DNA of 64,000 nt from Massilia kyonggiensis (lineage in GTDB: Bacteria > Pseudomonadota > Gammaproteobacteria > Burkholderiales > Burkholderiaceae_D), in assembly GCF_024756235.1 (NCBI RefSeq), contig NZ_JANUGY010000014.1:62001-126000 (forward strand), written 5' to 3'. The position numbers and the translations under genes are program-made. The notes beneath the pieces were generated by a model. That model searched no databases. It was given only the letters and a program-made list of their open reading frames with translations, and was not told the DNA's origin. Numbering within the stretch: the first letter of the stretch is position 1; every line of letters starts with the position of its first letter. Below are positions 53,437 through 61,614 of the stretch, one piece after another.

Positions 53437-54143
53437 ACGCGGTCGCTTTCCTTGCGCACGACGCGGCCGATGACGATGCACGCATTGCCCTGGCAAAGTT
53501 TGCGGTGGTATTTGCGCTGGTCCGGATTGTCGGAGGTCAGCCACCATTTGCCGGCGTCGCGCGTCAGCCGCTTCACGACCGCTTCGCCTTCGTAGTTGAA
53601 CGCATACACGGCGCCGTCCACGAGCTTGGTGTCGAGCGTGTTGATGATGACGATGTCGCCCGCGTACAGCGCCGGCTCCATGCTCTCGCCCTTGACGAGG
53701 ATGGCCATCAGGTGGTCGGGATGGTAGTTGTGCCGTTCGATCCACGTGCGGCGCATGCCGAGCGTGCCGCCGTCGCGGCGTTCCGGTTCCGTCTGGAAGC
53801 CCGTGATCCCGGCCGACAACCGCAGCTTGACCATGCGGATCTGGACGAAGTCCGCATCGTCGTTGTCGGCCGGGCGCACCGGCATGCCGTCCTTCAGGCC
53901 GTGGAAGGGCGCCTGGCGCGGGTCGCCTTCGCCGGTCATCAGCCAGATGTGCGAGAACCCGAGTTCGCGCTCGATGTTCAGCGCGTAGCGGATGTCCATC
54001 GACTTGATTTTCCCGGTCAGCCACTGGTTCACCACGCTTTTTGACGCGCCCGAGGCTTTGACGAGGCCGGTCTGGCCGCGCTCGCCTTCCAGTTGCGGCG
54101 TGGCGCGGTAGATGTGGTCGAGGCGTTCGGCTAAGAGGTTCAT
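53433..54143 (-). CDS. LexA/S24-type transcriptional repressor with XRE-like HTH
   Basis: 236 residues. An N-terminal HTH (GLVKASGASKSVVNQWLTGK) is joined to a S24 peptidase domain with nucleophile Ser154 in VKGESMEPALYAGD and general base Lys191 in GEAVVKRL, spaced 37 residues apart as in LexA. An Ala111-Gly112 pair in LSAGITGF is a candidate self-cleavage site, so induction by RecA during DNA damage is possible. This is the phage CI/HTH-S24 architecture. The ATG at 54143 has AGGA upstream; a GTG at 54158 is an alternative. It is divergent from a holin-like gene across a region with paired repeats. Confidence 0.87.
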   Translation of the reverse strand: MNLLAERLDHIYRATPQLEGERGQTGLVKASGASKSVVNQWLTGKIKSMDIRYALNIERELGFSHIWLMTGEGDPRQAPFHGLKDGMPVRPADNDDADFVQIRMVKLRLSAGITGFQTEPERRDGGTLGMRRTWIERHNYHPDHLMAILVKGESMEPALYAGDIVIINTLDTKLVDGAVYAFNYEGEAVVKRLTRDAGKWWLTSDNPDQRKYHRKLCQGNACIVIGRVVRKESDRV

Positions 54144-54164
54144 GTTCAGGTCCTGCACTCAATT

Positions 54165-54207
54165 AAGTTTAGTGTTCTTGACGTTGATCAGTTTAGAGTT
54201 CTATACT
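54165..54207. promoter_or_regulatory. Paired operator repeats and promoter between S24 repressor and holin-like gene
   Basis: AGTTTAGTGTTCT (54166-54178) and AGTTTAGAGTTCT (54190-54202) are 12/13-identical direct repeats 24 bases apart. They overlap a plus-strand promoter with -35 TTGACG (54178-54183) and -10 TATACT (54202-54207), 18 bases apart. A repressor on these sites would block the holin-like gene. Confidence 0.6.
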
Positions 54208-54270
54208 GGACTCTACTCGACTTGCCGGGGTTTGTGAAGGGGAGCGAGCTATCGATGGGGGAGAACAGTG

Positions 54271-54483
54271 ATGAACAGACCAAGTATCTTCGGCGTGGCC
54301 AGCTATGTCGCGGGCATGGCGTCGATCGGCGCGTCGTTGACCATGGCGGACGTCGGCGCGGCGGTGGGTATCGCGACCGCCGTCCTGACCTGCCTGACCA
54401 ATACCGTGTACACGTACCGCCGCGACCGGCGCGAGCAACGCGAGTGCGAGGCGCGGCTCGCACAGCTGGAGCGGCAGACGTGA
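54271..54483 (+). CDS. Small holin-like membrane protein
   Basis: 70 residues. Two hydrophobic segments (SIFGVASYVAGMASIGASLT and VGAAVGIATAVLTCLTNTVY) are followed by a charged tail (YRRDRREQRECEARLAQLER), the class II holin pattern of HP1-like phages. Holins permeabilise the inner membrane. No endolysin, spanin or structural phage gene is nearby. The ATG at 54271 (GTG at 54268 adjacent) is preceded by GGGGGAGAAC. Its promoter carries two operator-like repeats, so the divergent S24 repressor probably controls it. Confidence 0.6.
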   Translation: MNRPSIFGVASYVAGMASIGASLTMADVGAAVGIATAVLTCLTNTVYTYRRDRREQRECEARLAQLERQT

Positions 54484-54487
54484 GCGC

Positions 54488-54513
54488 GTCACTTTGATCC
54501 AGATCAAAGTGAC
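54488..54513. promoter_or_regulatory. FNR/Anr-like box upstream of ftsH
   Basis: Perfect 12-base inverted arms GTCACTTTGATC / GATCAAAGTGAC with a 2-base centre contain TTGATCCAGATCAA (54494-54507), an exact match to the FNR consensus TTGATNNNNATCAA. It lies 47 bases before the ftsH ATG, so oxygen-responsive activation of this ftsH copy is plausible. There is no T tract, so it is not a terminator. Confidence 0.65.
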
Positions 54514-54559
54514 GTGGGCGTGATCTGTCAGACAGTGGGGCGAGAGGTGTAGGCGCTGA

Positions 54560-56563
54560 ATGAGCTCAGGCGTAGGAGGCGGCGTGAACGATATGTCCGA
54601 CACCAAGGAGACCAAGGAGACGCCGACCGGGCCGGGCACGGACGGCGGCGGCAGCCCGACGCTCCGTCCCATGCTGTGGTACTGGCTGTTCGCCATCGTC
54701 CTGTTCATGCTGTTCCAGTCCGTGACGGACGTGATCACGTCGTCGCCGCTGGCGTACAGCGAGTTCAAGGAGCTTCTGCACGGCGGCAAGGTCAACGAGG
54801 TCACGCTGGCGGAGACGACCGTGTCCGGAACGCTCAAGTCCGGCGGCCTCGACGCCATCCTGCCGAAGAACCGCGCCGAGTCCGTCAAGTGCAATGCGGA
54901 TGGGCTGTGTCCGTTCAATGCCGTCCGCGTGGCCGACCCGGATCTCGTCAAGGAGCTCGACGCGGCGCACGTGCGTTACTTAGGCCAGCAGCACAGCGAA
55001 TGGCTGAGTACGTTGCTGGCGTGGGCGCTGCCGCTGCTCCTGTTGTTCTGGATGTGGGGTGCCATGGCGAAACGGGGTGGCGTTGCGGCCGGGCTGTTTG
55101 ATGTGGGCAAGAGCCGGGCCCGTGTCTACATGCAGAGCAAGACCGGCGTGAGTTTCAACGACGTGGCCGGCATCGACGAGGCGCGCGACGAGTTGATGGA
55201 GATCGTCGAGTTCCTCAAGAACCCGCAGCGCTACCGGCGGCTCGGCGGGCGCATTCCGAAAGGCGTGCTGATCGTCGGGCCGCCCGGCACCGGCAAGACC
55301 CTGCTGGCCCGCGCCGTGGCCGGGGAGGCCGGGGTGCCGTTCTTTTCGATCAGCGGCTCGGAATTCGTCGAGATGTTCGTCGGCGTCGGCGCGGCCCGCG
55401 TGCGCGACATGTTCGTGCAGGCGCAGAAGGTGGCGCCCTGCATCATCTTCATCGACGAGCTCGACGCGCTGGGCCGCGCGCGCGGCGTGGCCGGCGTCGT
55501 CGGCGGCTACAACGAGCAGGAGCAGACGCTCAACCAGCTGCTCGTCGAGATGGACGGCTTCGACACCAACAAGGGCGTGATCATCCTCGGCGCCACCAAC
55601 CGTCCGGAGATCCTCGACCCGGCGCTGCTGCGCCCCGGCCGCTTCGACCGCCACGTCGCGCTCGACCGGCCGGACCTGAAGGGCCGCCAGAAGATCCTGC
55701 AGGTGCACGCGCGTGACGTCAGGCTGGCGCCGGACGTCGACCTGGGCGCCGTCGCCGCGAAGACGCCCGGCCTGGCCGGTGCCGACCTCGCCAACCTGAT
55801 CAACGAGGCGGCGCTGCTGGCCGCGCGGCGCGGCAAGGAGCGGGTCGAGCGCGGCGATCTGGAGGAAGCCGTGGACCGTGTCATCGCGGGCATGGAAAAA
55901 CGCTCGCGCCTGATCAATCCGATGGAAAAAGAAACGGTGGCGTTCCACGAGGCGGGGCATGCGCTGACGGCGGAGTTCCGCGCGCATGCGGACCGCGTGG
56001 CGAAGGTGTCGATCATCCCCCGCGGCATCGCAGCCCTCGGCTATACGCAGCAATTGCCCGCGGAGGACCGCTACCTGCTGAAGAAGAGCGAGCTGCTGGA
56101 CCGGATGGACGTGCTGCTCGGCGGACGCGTCGCGGAGGAACTCGTGTTCGGCGACCTCTCGACGGGGGCGCAGAACGACCTGCAGATGGCGACCGACCTC
56201 GCGCGCCACATGGTCGCGCAATACGGCATGAGCGAACGCGTCGGCCTGGCCACGTTCGAGCAGCCCGCCGCCGCGCCGTATGCGCCGGCCCAGCCGGCGA
56301 ACACGACGTACAGCGAACGCACGGCGCGGCTGATCGATGCGGAAATCGCCCGGCTGCTCGATGAAGCGCATGAGCGCGTCCGGGCCACGCTGCGCGAGCA
56401 GCGGGCGCTGCTGGATGCGCTGGCCCGCCAACTGCTCGACCACGAGACCGTCGAGCGCGACGCGTTGCAGGCGCTCGTGCGCGAGTATGCGGCGCGGCCT
56501 GTCGCAGCATCGTCTGCGGCGCCGGCAATGGAGCAGGTGGCGGACAGGCAGTCCGGACGGTGA
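54560..56563 (+). CDS. ftsH: ATP-dependent zinc metalloprotease, FtsH family
   Basis: 667 residues. TM1 (about 38-56) and TM2 (about 148-170) flank a periplasmic region. The AAA module has Walker A GPPGTGKT (240-247), Walker [13 protein letters not shown] and an arginine-finger region [20 protein letters not shown]. The protease zinc motif is HEAGH at 463-467, with a third acidic ligand in [11 protein letters not shown]. It degrades unfolded or regulatory membrane and cytosolic proteins. The divergent N-terminus and lack of the usual ftsJ or folP neighbours suggest it is a second, accessory FtsH. A perfect FNR-like box lies upstream. Confidence 0.9.
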   Translation: MSSGVGGGVNDMSDTKETKETPTGPGTDGGGSPTLRPMLWYWLFAIVLFMLFQSVTDVITSSPLAYSEFKELLHGGKVNEVTLAETTVSGTLKSGGLDAILPKNRAESVKCNADGLCPFNAVRVADPDLVKELDAAHVRYLGQQHSEWLSTLLAWALPLLLLFWMWGAMAKRGGVAAGLFDVGKSRARVYMQSKTGVSFNDVAGIDEARDELMEIVEFLKNPQRYRRLGGRIPKGVLIVGPPGTGKTLLARAVAGEAGVPFFSISGSEFVEMFVGVGAARVRDMFVQAQKVAPCIIFIDELDALGRARGVAGVVGGYNEQEQTLNQLLVEMDGFDTNKGVIILGATNRPEILDPALLRPGRFDRHVALDRPDLKGRQKILQVHARDVRLAPDVDLGAVAAKTPGLAGADLANLINEAALLAARRGKERVERGDLEEAVDRVIAGMEKRSRLINPMEKETVAFHEAGHALTAEFRAHADRVAKVSIIPRGIAALGYTQQLPAEDRYLLKKSELLDRMDVLLGGRVAEELVFGDLSTGAQNDLQMATDLARHMVAQYGMSERVGLATFEQPAAAPYAPAQPANTTYSERTARLIDAEIARLLDEAHERVRATLREQRALLDALARQLLDHETVERDALQALVREYAARPVAASSAAPAMEQVADRQSGR

Positions 56564-56600
56564 TTGGCACGACGTCATGAGCAACATGGTGTCGCTGCCG

Positions 56601-57722
56601 TCAGGCCGTCACCGCGGCCGGCGCCGCCTGCGCCGCATCCAGCAGCGCGCGCACGGCATCCGCGACGCGCTGCGGCTCGACACCGGCCAGGCACGCCTGG
56701 TGGCCTTCCGGACACGTGCTCTTGTAGCAGAAGCGGCACGCCACGTCGTGGAACAGGACGCGGCTGCGCACGTTCCACGGCGTGTGCTGCGGATTCGTCA
56801 GGGCGTACAGGTCGACGACGGGCGTGCCCACGGCCGCGGCCATGTGGGCGGGCCCGGTGTTGTTGGTTACGGCGACGGCCGCCAGGCGCAGCGCCGCGCC
56901 CAGCTCGCCCAGCGTGAGCCGTCCCGCGAGCGAGACGGCCGGCACGGCGCTGGCGAACTGGATGCCGTCGACGAGCTCGCTTTCCTCCGCGCTGCCCGTG
57001 AGCACGAGGGGCAGTTGCAGTTCCTGCGCCAGCAGGCGCAATACGTGGGCCCAGTGGCCCGCCGGATAACGGCGCGAGGCCGCGCTGGCGCCCGGATGCA
57101 GCAGGATCCACGGCCGGTCCGGGGCGATGCCGGCGGCGGCCAGGCGTGCCCGCGCCGCCGTAAAGTCCGCCGGACGGGGGACGAACGACAGGCCGAGATC
57201 GGCGCTGCGGCATCCGACCCGCTGCACGAGGGCCAGCTGGCGCTGCACTTCGTGGCGCACGAGGGTGGCCGGCTCGGGGTCGGGAATCCAGTCGGACAGC
57301 AGGTCGTACGGATTTTCGCGGCAGTGCGCCAGCCGCAGCGGGATGCCGGCCAGCTGGCACAGCAGGGCCGCCGGCAGCGCGCTTTGCGTGTAGGTCGTGA
57401 AGATCACGGCCGCGTCGAAGGCGCGCGCGGCGAGCGTGGCGATCGGGGCCGCAGCGGTGGCAGAAGCGGTGGCAGAAGCGGTGGCCGAAGCGGCGGCCGG
57501 CGCGGAGGATTTCGTCCACGGCGCCGACCAGGCGATAACGTCGTCCAGCTCGGGGATGAAGGGCAGGGCGGCGGCGCCGGACGGGGAGCCCAGCAGGGTC
57601 AGCGTGCGGCCCGGCACGGCCCGGCGCAGCGCACGCATGGCCGGGGTGCACATCAGCACGTCCCCGAGCGAATCGAGGCGTACGCACAGGATGCGCCGGG
57701 CCCGTTGCCACGGGGCCGTCAT
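56601..57722 (-). CDS. Glycosyltransferase family 9 (heptosyltransferase-like)
   Basis: 373 residues. The N-terminal RILCVRLDSLGDVLMCTPAM, WILLHPGASAASRRYPAGHW and NNTGPAHMAAAVGTPVVDLY are GT9 (WaaF/WaaQ) motifs for ADP-heptose-dependent transfer. Its ATG overlaps the GmhB-like stop in an ATGA, linking it to heptose supply. A C-terminal Cys-rich patch (CRFCYKSTCPEGHQAC) is unusual. An in-frame SATA repeat encoded by a 12-base tandem repeat lies near residue 78. It is the last gene of a five-gene minus-strand glycoconjugate cluster. Confidence 0.87.
   Translation of the reverse strand: MTAPWQRARRILCVRLDSLGDVLMCTPAMRALRRAVPGRTLTLLGSPSGAAALPFIPELDDVIAWSAPWTKSSAPAAASATASATASATAAAPIATLAARAFDAAVIFTTYTQSALPAALLCQLAGIPLRLAHCRENPYDLLSDWIPDPEPATLVRHEVQRQLALVQRVGCRSADLGLSFVPRPADFTAARARLAAAGIAPDRPWILLHPGASAASRRYPAGHWAHVLRLLAQELQLPLVLTGSAEESELVDGIQFASAVPAVSLAGRLTLGELGAALRLAAVAVTNNTGPAHMAAAVGTPVVDLYALTNPQHTPWNVRSRVLFHDVACRFCYKSTCPEGHQACLAGVEPQRVADAVRALLDAAQAAPAAVTA
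57453..57500. repeat. 12-base tandem repeat inside the GT9 gene
   Basis: Four consecutive 12-base units of AGCGGTGGCAGA type, the last two diverged. Unit length is a multiple of three, so gain or loss would lengthen or shorten an Ala/Thr/Ser linker without a frameshift. Confidence 0.8.
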
Positions 57723-58282
57723 GGCGCGTCTCCATGGCTGGCGATCAGTACGGCGGCCGTGTACAGGTCGGGGGCCATGCGCGTCGGGACGCGCCGCGGA
57801 CCGAGCCGCCATTCCGTCTCGTTGCCGTTGTCGATGAGGATGGTGCGGCAGCCGGCCCGGTTGCCGGCCTCGACGTCGTGCAGGATGTCGCCCACCATCC
57901 ACGACGACCGCAGGTCGATGCCGTGCTCGTGCGCGGCCTTCAGCAGCAGTCCCGGCAGCGGTTTGCGGCAATGGCATTCCACCGACCAGGGCGCGACCGA
58001 GCCTTCCGGGTGATGCGGGCAGACATAGAAGCCGTCGAGTGCCAGGTGTTCGCGCAGCAGCAGGTCGCGTATGCGGGCGCTGACGACGTCCATCGCGGCC
58101 GCGGCGAAACGCCCGAACGCGATGCCCGGCTGGTTGGTGACGACGAACAGCCGGTAGCCGAGGCGCACCAGCAGGCGCAGCGCGGGGCCGGCGCCGCGGC
58201 ACAGCGTGATGCACGCGGGCTCCACGTTGTGGGGCAGGTCGGGCACGAGTGTCCCGTCCTTGTCGAGGAATATGGCCTTCAT
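57719..58282 (-). CDS. gmhB: D-glycero-beta-D-manno-heptose-1,7-bisphosphate 7-phosphatase, GmhB-like (HAD)
   Basis: 187 residues. HAD motif I is FLDKDGTLVPD, motif II is FVVTNQPGIA and motif IV is WMVGDILHDVEAGN. CPHHPEG...CHCRKPLPGL supplies the zinc-binding Cys/His cluster characteristic of GmhB and histidinol-phosphatases. In the heptose pathway it removes the 7-phosphate before nucleotide activation. It is coupled to the GT9 gene by a 4-base overlap, which favours the heptose role. gmhA and hldE are not in the window. Confidence 0.87.
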   Translation of the reverse strand: MKAIFLDKDGTLVPDLPHNVEPACITLCRGAGPALRLLVRLGYRLFVVTNQPGIAFGRFAAAAMDVVSARIRDLLLREHLALDGFYVCPHHPEGSVAPWSVECHCRKPLPGLLLKAAHEHGIDLRSSWMVGDILHDVEAGNRAGCRTILIDNGNETEWRLGPRRVPTRMAPDLYTAAVLIASHGDAP

Positions 58283-58292
58283 ACGCGACGAT

Positions 58293-59105
58293 TCAAGGCC
58301 AGGAGGTTTCCTGCATGGGCAGGACGGTCATCTCCGCGATCACGCTTTCGCGCGGCAGCAGCAGCGCATGCCGGATCGCCTGGGCGACGCTGGCGGGATC
58401 CTGCAGCCGGGTCGGATCGAGGTCGGGAAAGCGGTCGAGCAGGAACGGCGTGCGCATGCCGCCCGCGACGACGGCCGTCACGCGGATGCCGTGCGGCCGC
58501 AGTTCGGCATGCAGCGCATGCGACAGCCCCAGCAGCCCCCATTTGCTGGCGTGGTAGGCGCTCGCGTTCGGCCAGGCCCGCTTGGCCGCCGTGGAGGCCA
58601 CGTTGACGATGTCGCCGCCGCCCTGGCTGCGCATGTGCGCGGCCGCGTGCTTGGCCAGCAGGAACGGTCCGTTCAGGTTCGTGTTGATGACGCGCAGCCA
58701 GTCCTGCTCGGACAGGTCGGACAGGGGCAGCGTCACGTCCGTGCCGGCGTTGTTGACGAGGATGTCGATGCGGCCCATCGTGGCGACGCAGCGGTCGATG
58801 GCGGCGCGCGCGGCGCCGGGATCGCCGACGTCGAGGGGCAGCGCGCTGGCGCGTACGCCGTGGCCGAGCAGGGCCGGCATGGCCATCTGCAGCGCGTCGG
58901 CGCGGATGTCGGCGGCCACGAGGTCGCAGCCTTCGGCCGCCAGCACGGCGGCCAGTGCCGCACCGAGTCCGCTGGCGGCGCCCGTGACGAGCGCGACCCT
59001 GCCGTGCAGGGGCCGCTGCCAGCGGACCGGATCCGGGACGGGGGCGGGAAGCGCGTCCATGGATGGCTGCGCCGCGGTGGAGGGGGAGGCGTTGAGGTCG
59101 GCCAT
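58293..59105 (-). CDS. Short-chain dehydrogenase/reductase
   Basis: 270 residues from the ATG at 59105. A Pro/Ala-rich N-terminal 35 residues precede the classical SDR core: VALVTGAASGLGAALAAVL (TGxxxGxG), ILVNNAGTDVTLP (NNAG), VNVASTAAKRAWPNASAYHASK (Ser, YxxxK). The specific substrate is unknown. It lies 2 bases from the next glycosyltransferase gene and 10 bases from gmhB, so it is part of the glycoconjugate operon and may modify a sugar precursor. Confidence 0.87.
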   Translation of the reverse strand: MADLNASPSTAAQPSMDALPAPVPDPVRWQRPLHGRVALVTGAASGLGAALAAVLAAEGCDLVAADIRADALQMAMPALLGHGVRASALPLDVGDPGAARAAIDRCVATMGRIDILVNNAGTDVTLPLSDLSEQDWLRVINTNLNGPFLLAKHAAAHMRSQGGGDIVNVASTAAKRAWPNASAYHASKWGLLGLSHALHAELRPHGIRVTAVVAGGMRTPFLLDRFPDLDPTRLQDPASVAQAIRHALLLPRESVIAEMTVLPMQETSWP

Positions 59106-59107
59106 GC

Positions 59108-60436
59108 TTACTCCTGGGGTTGGGGCAGGGCGATGGGGGCGCGCGCTTCGGCAAGGACGGCGGCATAGATGGCCGCGACCTGCTGGGCGACGGTGCGCCA
59201 CGTGTAATGGCGGTAGGCACGGCGCAGTCCCGCCTCGCCCATGGCGCGTGCAAGCGGCGGATCGCGCTGCAGGCGGGCGAGGCGCGCGGCCAGCGCGTGC
59301 GGGTCGCGCGCCGGCACGAGGAAGCCGGTGGTGCCGTCGGCGACGGTGCTCTTGATGCCGCCCACGTCGGCGCCGACGACGGGACGGGCGCAGGCCATCG
59401 CCTCGACGGGCGTGATGCCGAACGGTTCGTACCACGGCGTCGTGGCGAATACGTCCGCCGCGCCGTACCAGACCCGCAGCGCCGCGCGCGGCTGCTGGCC
59501 GGCGAAATGCACCTGGCCGGCGATGCCCAGCGTGTGCGCGAGGGTGCGCAGCCGTGCCAGTTCCGCGCCGTCGCGCCCGCCCGGCTGCGCGTCGCCGCCG
59601 ACCACGAGCAGTCCGGCATCGATGCCGTACGCGGCGCGCAGCAGCGCCACGGCTTCGATCACGGTGTCCACGCCCTTGCGCGGCACCATGCGGCCAAGCT
59701 GGAGCACGGTGAAGCGGTCGGGGGCGAGCGCGAGCGCGGCACGGGCCTCGTCGCGCGGCATGGGCCACAGCTCGTCGGGGTCGAAGCCGCATGGGGCGAT
59801 CGCGATGCGTTCGCCGCTGGCGCCGTACAGGCGCTCCATGTCCTGCCGGTCCTGCTGGCATTCCGCGATGATGCGGTCGGCGTGCCGCATCAGGCCGCTT
59901 TCGATGCGCGTGCGCGCCGTCGGAAACGCGTCCGCCGTGCCCTGCGCGAGGCGGCGCACGCGGCCGAGCGCGTGGAACGTGATCACGAACGGCAGGCCCA
60001 GCGCCTGCTTGAGGTGGCGGGCGACCATGCCGGACATGAAGAAGTTCGCGTGCACGATGTCGTACGGGACCGGCTGGTGGCGGGCGAAGCGGGCGGTGAA
60101 GCGGGAAAACGTCGGGATGTGCGGCAGCATCTGCTCCTTGGGGACGTAGTGGGCCGGTCCCGCCGGCACGTTGATGACGCGCAGGTTCTCGCGCCAGCGC
60201 ACGAGTTGCTTCTGCTTGGCGTCGTCGCGGCGGGTGAAGACGTCGACGAGGTGGCCGGCCAGCGCCAGTTCGCGCGCGAGGTGGGCGACGTAGACGTTCT
60301 GGCCGCCGCAATCGATGCTGCCCGGTGCCGCGAGCGGCGACGCGTGGTCGCTGATGAGGGCGATGCGGCGCCGGCCGGCAGGGTGGGCCGGACGGGGCGG
60401 GGCGGCTGCGGCGCGCGGCTGATAGTCGAGTTTCAT
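59108..60436 (-). CDS. GT4 glycosyltransferase (sucrose-synthase-like subgroup)
   Basis: 442 residues. The N-terminal SPLAAPGSIDCGGQNVYVAH is the donor-domain Gly-rich loop seen in sucrose-phosphate-synthase/MshA-like GT4 enzymes. VLQLGRMVPRKGVDTVIEAV and TPWYEPFGITPVEAMACARP carry the nucleotide-sugar-binding residues (EX7E). The acceptor and donor are unknown. It sits between the SDR gene and another glycosyltransferase gene in a tight operon. Confidence 0.87.
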   Translation of the reverse strand: MKLDYQPRAAAAPPRPAHPAGRRRIALISDHASPLAAPGSIDCGGQNVYVAHLARELALAGHLVDVFTRRDDAKQKQLVRWRENLRVINVPAGPAHYVPKEQMLPHIPTFSRFTARFARHQPVPYDIVHANFFMSGMVARHLKQALGLPFVITFHALGRVRRLAQGTADAFPTARTRIESGLMRHADRIIAECQQDRQDMERLYGASGERIAIAPCGFDPDELWPMPRDEARAALALAPDRFTVLQLGRMVPRKGVDTVIEAVALLRAAYGIDAGLLVVGGDAQPGGRDGAELARLRTLAHTLGIAGQVHFAGQQPRAALRVWYGAADVFATTPWYEPFGITPVEAMACARPVVGADVGGIKSTVADGTTGFLVPARDPHALAARLARLQRDPPLARAMGEAGLRRAYRHYTWRTVAQQVAAIYAAVLAEARAPIALPQPQE

Positions 60437-60457
60437 GGCGCGAGTTTCATGGCGCTG

Positions 60458-61441
60458 TCAGCTGGTCACGGCACGCAGCGCGGCATCCCAGTCGGCGCCG
60501 AAGCGGGCGATGGCGAAACGTTCCCGCGCCCGCACGTGGGCCGCGTCGCCCAGGCTGCGGGCCAGGCCGGCGTCGCCGAGCAGCGCGCGCATGGCGACGG
60601 CGAGCTGGCGGGTGTCGGTCACGGCGAAGCCGGAGACGCCGTGTTCGATCACGGTTGCCATCTCGGCCGTCGCCAGGGCGATGACGGGCATGCCGATCAT
60701 CATGGCTTCGATCACGGACAGGCTGAGGCTGGAATAGCGGACGGGCGAGAACAGGAAGCGGTAGGCGGCGGCGAACGCGGGCAGTTGCGGATGGTCGACC
60801 TCGCCCAGGCCGCCCAGCGCCGTCGCGCCCATGCCCACGAGATCGAGGGGCAGGGTCGTGCGCAGGCGGGCGAACAGGTCGGCGCCCATGCGCCGGCCGC
60901 GCCGCGCCAGGTGGTTCGTGATCACGAGACCCCGTTCGACCTCGCCGCGCCAGCGCACCCCGTCGGGCACGGCGACGCCGTGCTCGATGACGCGTGTGGG
61001 CGTGCGGCCGCTGTCCCACATCAGGTCGTTGAACGGCGTGACGTGCACGAGCAGCACGGCGGGATCGTCGACCGGATGGCGCACGTCCGTCGGCCATTGC
61101 GGCCGCCGGGCGTCATCGCCGATGTCGGCGGCAGGCAGTCCGGGCGGATCGTGCTCCAGGTAGATGCGGGGCAGCGCGCGCTGGGCCGGCGTAAGGAGTT
61201 CGTACTGGTCGCGTTCCCAGTGATGGTCTTCCTGGAACAGGATGCAGTCGAACGCCTGCGTGCGCGCCTGGTCGGCGGGCAGGTCGTGGACGTTCGGGCC
61301 GAACGGGAAGGGGCCGCAGCGGCCGCCGTAGCCGGGCGGGCGGCCCGGCTTCACCAGCACGTGGAAGTCGTGCGGCGCATGGGACAGGTAGTACAGGTAG
61401 CTGCCATGCGTATGCCACGTCAGCACGTTCAGGCGGCGCAT
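60458..61441 (-). CDS. Glycosyltransferase (GT-B fold, GT4-like)
   Basis: 327 residues. The N-terminal LNVLTWHTHGSYLYYLSHAP and C-terminal PVRYSSLSLSVIEAMMIGMP with VIALATAEMATVIEHGVSGF fit a GT-B transferase with the EX7E-like nucleotide site (Ser-Val-Ile-Glu). It resembles 'glycosyltransferase' members found next to MshA-like enzymes in stress-type glycoconjugate clusters. It is the first gene of the five-gene run; upstream (61442-61614) there is no gene and no clear promoter was seen. Confidence 0.78.
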   Translation of the reverse strand: MRRLNVLTWHTHGSYLYYLSHAPHDFHVLVKPGRPPGYGGRCGPFPFGPNVHDLPADQARTQAFDCILFQEDHHWERDQYELLTPAQRALPRIYLEHDPPGLPAADIGDDARRPQWPTDVRHPVDDPAVLLVHVTPFNDLMWDSGRTPTRVIEHGVAVPDGVRWRGEVERGLVITNHLARRGRRMGADLFARLRTTLPLDLVGMGATALGGLGEVDHPQLPAFAAAYRFLFSPVRYSSLSLSVIEAMMIGMPVIALATAEMATVIEHGVSGFAVTDTRQLAVAMRALLGDAGLARSLGDAAHVRARERFAIARFGADWDAALRAVTS

Positions 61442-61614
61442 GACGCCTCCCTGGCCCGCACGATGGCGGCACTGGCGGCGACACTAAGGTCGAGTGCAAT
61501 CCCGTTCTGGTTTGGCATGCTTCGCTCGCGGTCTGACAATGTGACAGGTTCGACCGCGAGCGAAATGGCTGGGTTCCGGGACTAGCCCGGCGCTTGAATC
61601 TGGATCAACAAGGC

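Noticed and set aside
53146-54483. Complete prophage
   Set aside because: Only a repressor, a small partner gene and a holin-like gene are present. There are no structural, replication or lysis genes around them.
54526-54536. CTGTC-A-GACAG inverted repeat before ftsH
   Set aside because: The arms are only 5 bases, which is expected by chance and much weaker than the adjacent FNR-like box.
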